From: Clostridiales bacterium UBA1446
GTDB lineage: Bacteria > Bacillota > Clostridia > Oscillospirales > Oscillospiraceae
Direction: 5' to 3'
DNA length: 5,359 nt
Assembly: GCA_002329245.1 (NCBI GenBank)
Contig: DCTG01000098.1
Coordinates: 30,906-36,264 of the forward strand
Of the stretch, positions 1-3,986 are shown one piece after another. Positions within the stretch are counted from its first letter, which is position 1. The number at the start of each line of letters is the position of its first letter. A program made the translations under genes and the position numbers. The notes beneath the pieces were generated by a model. The model made no database searches. It was not told the origin of the DNA and was given only the letters and a program-made list of their open reading frames with translations.

Positions 1-332
1 TCATTGACGGGCATTATTACTGGATTGTCCGTCTCAATCCGAAGGATGCAATCGCGAGAGGACTCCGGGAGAACCAGCTTGTCGAGGTCTTTAACGACCG
101 GGGCAGCGTCCTGTGCGCGCTTCACGTCACAGAGCGCGTGCCGCCCGGAACCGCGCACTCCTATGAGGCTTCCGCCGAGTACTGTCCGTCCGGCGCACCC
201 GGCGCCTCGCCGGAGCGGGGAGGCTGCATCAATACGCTCACGTCCAAGGAGTTCAACATTCCGAAGGCGCATTCGATGAGCGTCAACTCCTGCCTGGTTG
301 ACGTGCGCGCCTGGAAGGGGGAGAAGGCATGA
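1..332 (+). CDS. athL: Molybdopterin oxidoreductase large subunit, C-terminal end (pyrogallol transhydroxylase large-subunit-like), 5' truncated by window
   Basis: This is the last 109 residues of a large molybdenum enzyme of the DMSO reductase family; the frame is open from base 3 and stops with TGA at 330-332. The visible part is the molybdopterin-dinucleotide binding domain: a stretch reading LNPKDAIARGLRENQLVEVF, then NDRG and VTERVPPGT, matches the usual beta-barrel pattern in which the protein closes over the cofactor. A C-terminal tail contains IPKAHSMSVNSCLVDVRAW. The catalytic and substrate-binding domains lie outside the window, so the substrate cannot be read here. The pyrogallol-phloroglucinol transhydroxylase assignment comes mainly from the adjacent small subunit, whose start codon overlaps this stop (ATGA), implying translational coupling and a two-subunit complex. 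A related phenol-transforming or other molybdenum oxidoreductase remains possible. Confidence 0.8.
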   Translation, partial: IDGHYYWIVRLNPKDAIARGLRENQLVEVFNDRGSVLCALHVTERVPPGTAHSYEASAEYCPSGAPGASPERGGCINTLTSKEFNIPKAHSMSVNSCLVDVRAWKGEKA

Positions 333-1183
333 AGCGACGGTATTTCATCATCGATGTGGAGCGCTGTCTGGGCTGCTTCAACTGTCTGCACGCCTGTAAG
401 GACGAACATGTGGGAAACAGTTGGCTGCCGGTCACGCTGCCGCAGAAGCTGCACCAGCAGTATTGGATTACGACAAAGGAGCGGGTGCGCGGACAGCATC
501 CCATGATCGACGTGGCGTATCTGACGGAACCATGCAATCACTGCGAGCATGCCCCGTGCGTGGAAAAAGGCCGGGGTGCGGCATACCGGCGGGAGGACGG
601 AGTCGTCCTCATCGATCCGGAGAAAGCGGGCAGGGAGAGCAATTTGGAAGCGCTTTGTCCCTATGGGAAAATCTCATGGAACGAAGAAGCCGGCGTTTAT
701 CAGAAATGCACCTTCTGCGCGCACCTGTTGGACCAGGGCTGGCAGCAGCCCCGCTGCGCGCAGTCCTGCCCCATAGGCGCGCTTCGCATGTACACGCTGG
801 AGCCGGAGGAAATGGACGCCATGGCGGCCGCGGAGGGATTGGAGCTTGCGCATCCGGAGCATAGAAAAACCGGGCCGTCCGTGTTCTACAAAAACCTGTA
901 CCGCTGGAACAGGTGTTTTATCGGCGGGACGGTGGTTTCCGGCGCCGGAGCGCAGGAGAGCTGCTTAGAGAACTGCACGGTCTCTCTGAAAAAAGACGGG
1001 AAGCTGCTCGATACGCGGCGGACCGACGCATACGGGGACTTCCGCTTTGACCGGTTGGAGCCGGGAAGCGGGACATACGAGGTGGAGGCCGCGGCGGAAG
1101 GCTTCCGTTCCGCCGCGGTAAAGGCGGAGTTGGGAGAGAGCGTCTATTTGGGGCTCATCCGCATGGAAAAGGAACGAATATAA
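329..1183 (+). CDS. athS: Iron-sulfur small subunit of pyrogallol-phloroglucinol transhydroxylase-like molybdoenzyme
   Basis: The 284-residue protein is the electron-transfer partner of the upstream large subunit. Twelve cysteines have the spacing for three [4Fe-4S] clusters: C13/C16/C19/C23, C69/C72/C77 with C110, and C127/C130/C143/C147. The region from PCNHCEHAPCVEKG through REDGVVLIDPEKA, CPYG and QKCTFCAHLLD closely resembles, from memory, the Pelobacter acidigallici transhydroxylase small subunit (about 275 aa), including the second motif, which ends in Gly instead of a fourth Cys. Residues about 195-280 form a beta-sandwich (Cna_B/transthyretin-like) domain, recognisable by TDAYGDFRFDRLEPG and GTYEVEAAAEG, as in that family. 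No signal peptide or membrane segment is seen, so a cytoplasmic location is likely. The ATG overlaps the upstream TGA and has a purine-rich GGGGGAG ribosome site. Three extra cysteines (C196, C212, C216) lie outside the cluster motifs. The family is secure; the phenolic substrate is inferred. Confidence 0.85.
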   Translation: MKRRYFIIDVERCLGCFNCLHACKDEHVGNSWLPVTLPQKLHQQYWITTKERVRGQHPMIDVAYLTEPCNHCEHAPCVEKGRGAAYRREDGVVLIDPEKAGRESNLEALCPYGKISWNEEAGVYQKCTFCAHLLDQGWQQPRCAQSCPIGALRMYTLEPEEMDAMAAAEGLELAHPEHRKTGPSVFYKNLYRWNRCFIGGTVVSGAGAQESCLENCTVSLKKDGKLLDTRRTDAYGDFRFDRLEPGSGTYEVEAAAEGFRSAAVKAELGESVYLGLIRMEKERI

Positions 1184-1202
1184 ACGAAGTGAACGCCCCG
1201 GC

Positions 1203-1221
1203 TTGGCCGCAGCCCGGCCAA
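1203..1221 (+). terminator. Short GC-rich hairpin just after the transhydroxylase-like operon (weak terminator candidate)
   Basis: TTGGCCG at 1203-1209 pairs perfectly with CGGCCAA at 1215-1221 around a five-base loop, 20 bases after the small-subunit stop. No uninterrupted T-run follows, only a pyrimidine-rich stretch with TTTCCCTTTTCCC. It may pause or protect the 3' end of the mRNA, while the stronger hairpin at 1286-1328 probably does the terminating. Confidence 0.3.
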
Positions 1222-1285
1222 AGGACCGCTTTCCCTTTTCCCGCCGTAAAGCAGACGGGAGATCTGCGCGGGATATTCAGATGCA

Positions 1286-1328
1286 AAAACAGCGCTTGCG
1301 GGAACTGTTTTCCCGTAAGCGCTGTTTT
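1286..1328. terminator. Bidirectional rho-independent terminator between converging operons
   Basis: An 18-bp inverted repeat (arms 1286-1303 and 1311-1328, loop 1304-1310) has one imperfect position (C against T). The core is CAGCGCTTGCGGGA, and the arms end in AAAA on one side and TTTT on the other, so either strand yields a hairpin followed by U residues. It lies between the plus-strand molybdoenzyme operon (ending 1183) and the minus-strand yabP-yabQ-divIC-yabR block (ending 1353), so it should serve both. Confidence 0.85.
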
Positions 1329-1352
1329 AGATTCCGAAAGAATATCCGAAAA

Positions 1353-1793
1353 TCAGCCTCTTCTGCCGCGGCGGCTTGACCCGCCTTTCTTGTCGATGTA
1401 GCGGTTCAAATCGGACATCTTGCTGTCCGAGGCCTGCATAAACTGCTTCAGTTTGTCCTCAAAATTGGATGCATCCCGGCCTTGCGCCTGAACGGACGAA
1501 GAGGAATTATACGCGTGCTTGGGAGGAAACGGACGCGGAGAAGCCTGACGGGGCGGAGCCTCCGTTGCCTTTTTTATGGAAAGGCTGATGCGGCCGTTGG
1601 GGTCGATGCCGATAATCTTGGCGCGTACTTCCTGCCCTTCCGCAAGGTGCTCCCGGATATCGTTGACATAGGAGTGGGAAATCTCCGAAATATGTACCAG
1701 TCCGGTTTTTCCTCCTTCGAGCGCAATAAAAGCGCCGAACTTCGTAATTCCGGTTACCTTCCCGTCAAGAATTGTACCAACGGCAAGCTCCAT
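1353..1793 (-). CDS. yabR: S1-domain RNA-binding protein, YabR/general stress protein 13 type
   Basis: The 146-residue protein has one N-terminal S1 domain (about residues 3-75). The signature GKVTGITKFGAFIAL is followed by KTGLVHISEIS and by GRISLSIKKA, as in ribosomal-protein-S1-type RNA-binding folds. A Pro/Ser-rich linker (about 78-108) follows, then a conserved-looking helical tail (FEDKLKQFMQASDSKMSDL) and a very basic end, SSRRGRRG, likely to bind RNA. B. subtilis YabR (about 128 aa) lies directly after divIC, as here; its detailed role is poorly defined, and an association with RNA or ribosomes is inferred. The frame is open upstream to 1883, inside divIC, but the ATG at 1793 is chosen because the family motif begins immediately after it and an AGGGAGGA site precedes it. 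The 13-base spacing is long. It is the last gene of its block, with the terminator at 1286-1328 beyond. Confidence 0.88.
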   Translation of the reverse strand: MELAVGTILDGKVTGITKFGAFIALEGGKTGLVHISEISHSYVNDIREHLAEGQEVRAKIIGIDPNGRISLSIKKATEAPPRQASPRPFPPKHAYNSSSSVQAQGRDASNFEDKLKQFMQASDSKMSDLNRYIDKKGGSSRRGRRG

Positions 1794-1842
1794 GTTAAAA
1801 AATGTATCCTCCCTTAAAATTGGATCTGTATTTTGTTTCTCC

Positions 1843-2118
1843 TCAATTGATGTTATAAAACACCTTTTCGTCCGGAAGAACAAGGCCCAATTTGTTTCTG
1901 GCGACTTCCTCCATCCGCGCGGGGTCGTCGCTGTTTTCTATGTCTTCGGCAAGATTGGTATTGGTTTGCTTTTGTTCGGCTATCTGCTGCTGCAGCTGGT
2001 CGCGCGCCGACTCGGCCGCGGCAATCTGGGAACGAAGATTCAGCAAAGAAATCGCCGCGTAGATCAGCATGGCTAAAATGACAATTTTGGTAAGAAAACC
2101 TGCCCGCTTCAGCCGCAC
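1843..2118 (-). CDS. divIC: Septum formation initiator, DivIC/FtsB family
   Basis: The 91-residue bitopic membrane protein has a short basic N-terminus (MRLKRAGFLTK), one membrane segment (about 9-27) and an extracytoplasmic coiled coil (about 28-62) rich in Gln, Glu and Ala. The family's C-terminal motif ARNKLGLVLPDEKVFY sits near residues 73-88. DivIC/FtsB proteins join the DivIB/FtsQ-FtsL complex that activates septal peptidoglycan synthesis. Both the size and the position after yabQ and before an S1-domain gene match B. subtilis divIC. The start is GTG at 2118: a perfect AGGAGG (2132-2127) precedes it by eight bases and no ATG fits. The gene overlaps the end of yabQ by ten bases, so its ribosome site lies inside yabQ and translational coupling is likely. 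Being co-located with sporulation genes yet needed for growth, it should require a vegetative promoter. Confidence 0.92.
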   Translation of the reverse strand: MRLKRAGFLTKIVILAMLIYAAISLLNLRSQIAAAESARDQLQQQIAEQKQTNTNLAEDIENSDDPARMEEVARNKLGLVLPDEKVFYNIN

Positions 2119-2606
2119 CTTCGCTGCCTCCTGTCTTTGTCAAGGCGCCTGCGATTTTTCATCACTGAACACAATGTGTGTTTTATTCTATACCATTTTG
2201 TGAAATAATGAAAGACATTTTTGAATTTTTCCAGTGTTTTTTTCGAAAAATTCCAGGCTGTTACAATTGGGATCGAAAGAAAATGCAATAAAACAACGAG
2301 AAAATCCGCAACCTTATAGCCTAAGCGCAGCATGAAACTGCTGAATAAAATAAAATAAAGAAACGCTCCGATGCTAAGACCGAGAATCATAAAAATCCGC
2401 AGCTGTCCGTTTCCCGCGAGTAAGGCATAGGAGAAAAGAGCGACGGTGACCGCAACCCAGAACAGAAGATCCAGCCCGTCGGAAAAGAACCGCCGGGCTG
2501 CCCGAACGCGCAGAATTCGAAACAGGTCGTAGAGCAGGCCGGCCGCCATGCCCAATACCACGGCGCCCCCAAAGGCCGCCGCCTGTCCGGAGATCGATAT
2601 TTCCAT
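2109..2606 (-). CDS. yabQ: Spore cortex biosynthesis membrane protein YabQ
   Basis: The 165-residue protein has four probable membrane segments (about 8-30, 46-64, 71-92 and 98-117) and a strongly basic cytoplasmic-looking tail (MKNRRRLDKDRRQRR). Family hallmarks are present: an N-terminal SISGQAAAFGGAVVLGMAAG stretch followed by LLYDLFRILR, then DLLFW and a GQLRIF turn. In B. subtilis YabQ is a mother-cell protein of the forespore outer membrane required for cortex formation; the biochemical activity is unknown. The ATG at 2606 lies six bases after the yabP stop, in the same frame (TGA-CGC-GAT-ATG), and no Shine-Dalgarno sequence precedes it, so translation probably depends on reinitiation from yabP. 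Codons 125-150 are unusually AT-rich. The 3' end overlaps divIC by ten bases. Confidence 0.92.
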   Translation of the reverse strand: MEISISGQAAAFGGAVVLGMAAGLLYDLFRILRVRAARRFFSDGLDLLFWVAVTVALFSYALLAGNGQLRIFMILGLSIGAFLYFILFSSFMLRLGYKVADFLVVLLHFLSIPIVTAWNFSKKTLEKFKNVFHYFTKWYRIKHTLCSVMKNRRRLDKDRRQRRCG

Positions 2607-2612
2607 ATCGCG

Positions 2613-2900
2613 TCAGCGGAACAGGCGGGAGAAAAGCGATTTTCTTTCCGATGCCGCCTGTTCGTAGGTGAGGGATTCAATCATGCCCTCCACGCACAGC
2701 TCCCCGACGTCAAGACTCAGGCGCGTGATATGAAGGTCCTGGCCCCGCGCCACCAGCACGCCCTTTGTGGTGTCCATGACGATGATGGTGTCGTCAAAGC
2801 TTTCCACTTCCTCAACGCCGGTTACGCTCAACTTTTCACGCCCTTCCAAAATAATATGATGCGCCGACTCCAGACGGGCTTTTTTCTCGTCATATACCAT
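2613..2900 (-). CDS. yabP: Sporulation protein YabP
   Basis: The 95-residue protein has the YabP pattern: HHIILEGREKLSVTGVEEVE, then SFDDTIIVMDT, GVLVARGQDLHITRLSLDVG and a final SLFSRLFR. The repeated short beta strands suggest an all-beta fold; no signal or membrane segment is seen. YabP is a conserved sporulation protein (about 100 aa in B. subtilis), encoded with the cortex protein YabQ and made in the mother cell under sigma-E there; its mechanism is unknown. The ATG at 2900 is chosen over upstream starts because AAAGGGGG sits seven bases before it and family homology begins just inside. It is the first gene of the minus-strand block. No convincing sigma-E promoter was found in 2901-3015; a sigma-A promoter and intrinsic terminator lie further upstream (3016-3161). 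Confidence 0.92.
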   Translation of the reverse strand: MVYDEKKARLESAHHIILEGREKLSVTGVEEVESFDDTIIVMDTTKGVLVARGQDLHITRLSLDVGELCVEGMIESLTYEQAASERKSLFSRLFR

Positions 2901-3015
2901 TGATGTACCCCCTTTTGTTTGCCGAAAAGATTGGCATGGTTTGTACGCAGCATAAGTATATGGAAAGGCGGGGCGGTTCAGAAGCAAAAAGATGATATCG
3001 AGGGACTGGCCGGAG

Positions 3016-3045
3016 AAAAAAAGCGGCGCCTCCGGCAGGAGGCGC
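3016..3045 (-). terminator. Intrinsic terminator (or attenuator) upstream of yabP
   Basis: Read on the minus strand, GCGCCTCC (3045-3038) and GGAGGCGC (3033-3026) pair perfectly around a TGCC tetraloop, followed by CGC and seven T residues (3022-3016). The plus strand has no T-run after the hairpin, so it works only in the minus direction. No coding gene ends here: the next gene, yabP, begins 116 bases further on. It therefore ends a short non-coding transcript or attenuates readthrough into the yabP operon. Confidence 0.8.
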
Positions 3046-3126
3046 ACAATAACAGGGTGCGGGATAAAGGAATGAGTCCACTTATGCCGAAGCGGATTTT
3101 GCGATCCTGCCCCGGCCGGTGAAGAC
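3016..3126 (-). ncRNA. Candidate ~110-nt non-coding transcript: small RNA or attenuator leader of the yabP operon
   Basis: The segment runs from the predicted start of a strong minus-strand promoter (3133-3161) to a perfect intrinsic terminator (3016-3045). It contains no ATG on the minus strand; the few GTG/TTG codons lack a ribosome site. Possible internal pairings in RNA orientation: GGAT/ATCC around CGCAAA near 3107-3094, and CGCAC/GTGCG (3061-3057 with 3047-3043). The latter overlaps the left terminator arm by three bases. GGCAGGA near 3111-3105 could pair with TCCTGCC (3040-3034) in the terminator arm and loop. I do not recognise it as tRNA, SRP RNA, 6S or a familiar riboswitch. The raiA motif RNA is known near hpf genes, but the opposite orientation argues against it. 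Existence is inferred from promoter plus terminator; function is unknown. Confidence 0.5.
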
Positions 3127-3142
3127 AGGTATATAATACCTG
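3126..3142. promoter_or_regulatory. Perfect 17-bp palindrome over the -10 region, candidate operator
   Basis: CAGGTATATAATACCTG has two perfect 7-bp arms (3126-3132 and 3136-3142) around ATA. It covers the -10 hexamer of the minus-strand promoter and reaches its predicted start site, the place where a dimeric repressor would block transcription. Its centre also gives a TATAAT on the plus strand (3132-3137), without a fitting -35. I cannot assign it to a known regulator family, and it could be a chance result of AT-rich promoter sequence. Confidence 0.45.
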
Positions 3143-3161
3143 ATTATACTAAAAATGTCAA
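3133..3161 (-). promoter_or_regulatory. Strong sigma-A promoter firing away from hpf, toward yabP
   Basis: On the minus strand a perfect -35 TTGACA (3161-3156) is followed, after exactly 17 bases, by TATTAT (3138-3133), five of six matches to the -10 consensus. Initiation is expected near 3127-3125. A second TATAAT on the same strand (3148-3143) lies only seven bases from the TTGACA and cannot use it. The promoter would drive the short RNA ending at 3016 and, with readthrough, the yabP-yabQ-divIC-yabR genes. Confidence 0.75.
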
Positions 3162-3224
3162 TTATTTTTCGCGGCAAAAATTTATAAAGCAAAGACTTTT
3201 CCGCTTCGCTTTTCCGGGAAACTG

Positions 3225-3233
3225 TGTTAAAAT
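3225..3233 (+). promoter_or_regulatory. Possible extended -10 promoter for hpf
   Basis: TGTTAAAAT forms an extended -10 element (TG, one base, then TAAAAT with five of six consensus matches) about 70 bases before the hpf start. The -35 position (TTCGCT, 3205-3210) is poor, matching at three positions. Initiation near 3240 would give a leader of about 60 bases containing a small AGGGA/TCCCT hairpin (about 3262-3275). In B. subtilis hpf is driven by sigma-B and sigma-H; no clear site for either was recognised here. Confidence 0.4.
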
Positions 3234-3300
3234 AAAACTGTAAAGCAATCCGTCGCCGTGAAAGGGATGCTTCCCTGGACAGTGAAAGGAGAGGATTTTT

Positions 3301-3846
3301 GTGAAGTTTGTGTTTACGGACAAGAAGGTAGACCTGCCCGAAAAAGTGCATCAGTATGCAGAAAAGAAGATCGGAAAATTAGACCGCTATTTCAAGACGG
3401 AAGCCGAAGCTTTTGTCACCTTCAGCGTGGAACGGGAAAACAATAACGTTGAACTGACGGTGCATGCGGGCAGCCTGATTCTCCGCGCAAATGAGAAGAC
3501 ATCCGATATGTTTGCGTCCATAGACGCCGCGGTTTCCTCCGTGGAGCGCCAGATGCGCAAAAACAAATCCCGCCTCGAAAAGCGGCTCCGCCAGGGCGCC
3601 TTCGAGCGCAGTATGGATTCGGTAAAGTCCAGCTTTGTCGCGGATGTCAGCGAGCCTGAAACCTATGATGTCGTCCGCACGAAGCGCTTCCCACTCAAAC
3701 CCATGACGGTGGACGAAGCGATTTTGCAGATGAACCTTCTCGGACACAGCTTTTTTGCGTTTCGCAATCAGGATGACGACGGCGCCTTTGCCGTTGTCTA
3801 TATCCGCCAGAACGGCGGGTACGGACTCATTGAGGACGATACCTAA
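3301..3846 (+). CDS. hpf: Ribosome hibernation promoting factor, long form
   Basis: The 181-residue protein is a long-form HPF. Residues about 1-100 form the ribosome-binding S30AE/RaiA domain, with VHQYAEKKIGKLDRYF and a basic helix (RQMRKNKSRLEKRLRQG, 83-99). A variable linker follows, then the C-terminal dimerisation domain (about 123-178) with VVRTKRFPLKPM, EAILQMNLLGHSFFAF and NGGYGLIE. Long HPF binds the decoding region of the 30S subunit and, through dimerisation of its C-terminal domain, joins two 70S ribosomes into inactive 100S particles in stationary phase or stress. The start is GTG at 3301, placed by AAAGGAGAGGA at 3285-3295 and by the conserved MKFVFTDKKV beginning. It is a single-gene unit on the plus strand, diverging from yabP and converging on spoIIE, with a strong terminator after it. 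Confidence 0.96.
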   Translation: MKFVFTDKKVDLPEKVHQYAEKKIGKLDRYFKTEAEAFVTFSVERENNNVELTVHAGSLILRANEKTSDMFASIDAAVSSVERQMRKNKSRLEKRLRQGAFERSMDSVKSSFVADVSEPETYDVVRTKRFPLKPMTVDEAILQMNLLGHSFFAFRNQDDDGAFAVVYIRQNGGYGLIEDDT

Positions 3847-3911
3847 GGGATTCATGCTCAGCCGAGAGGCAGAGCGGGAGAACAGAAACGCTCATAAAAT
3901 CAAACGATTCG

Positions 3912-3947
3912 AAAGCGGCACCCGGGATTTCGCCGGGTGCCGCTTTT
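3912..3947. terminator. Bidirectional rho-independent terminator between hpf and spoIIE
   Basis: AAAGCGGCACCCGG (3912-3925) and CCGGGTGCCGCTTT (3933-3946) form a perfect 14-bp stem with a seven-base loop. The run TTTT follows on the plus strand and A residues open the left arm, giving U residues on the minus transcript as well. It lies 65 bases after the hpf stop and about 40 bases beyond the spoIIE stop, so it can end both converging transcripts. Confidence 0.9.
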
Positions 3948-3986
3948 GTCGGAACAGATGGAAGACAGCCGTTCCCCGCTTTCGTC

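Noticed and set aside
4..279. Plus-strand 91-residue frame at the left edge
   Set aside because: It overlaps in another frame the molybdopterin-binding domain of the large subunit, which is clearly the real coding frame, and its translation is Arg/Ser/Pro-rich without any motif.
1794..1883. A 30-residue N-terminal extension of the S1-domain protein from an upstream start at 1883
   Set aside because: It would overlap divIC by 41 bases, has no family similarity, and would run through the yabR ribosome site; the S1 signature begins right after the ATG at 1793.
2901..3015. Sigma-E promoter for yabP, such as the -10-like CGTACAAA near 2945-2938
   Set aside because: The only -35-like element (CCATATA) is about nine bases away, too close for the expected spacing of about 14-15, so no convincing pair exists.
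2890..3081. A 63-residue minus-strand frame starting with GTG at 3081 within the putative RNA
   Set aside because: It has no ribosome binding site, runs straight through the terminator hairpin, and its translation has no recognisable pattern.
3046..3125. A tRNA or SRP RNA gene in the hpf-yabP gap
   Set aside because: No GGTTCGAATCC-like T-arm, no cloverleaf stems, and no conserved SRP apical loop sequence can be found on either strand.
3132..3137. Plus-strand TATAAT within the palindrome as an hpf promoter
   Set aside because: The position 17 bases upstream is GC-rich with no -35 likeness and there is no extended TG motif; the hexamer is explained by palindrome symmetry with the minus-strand promoter.
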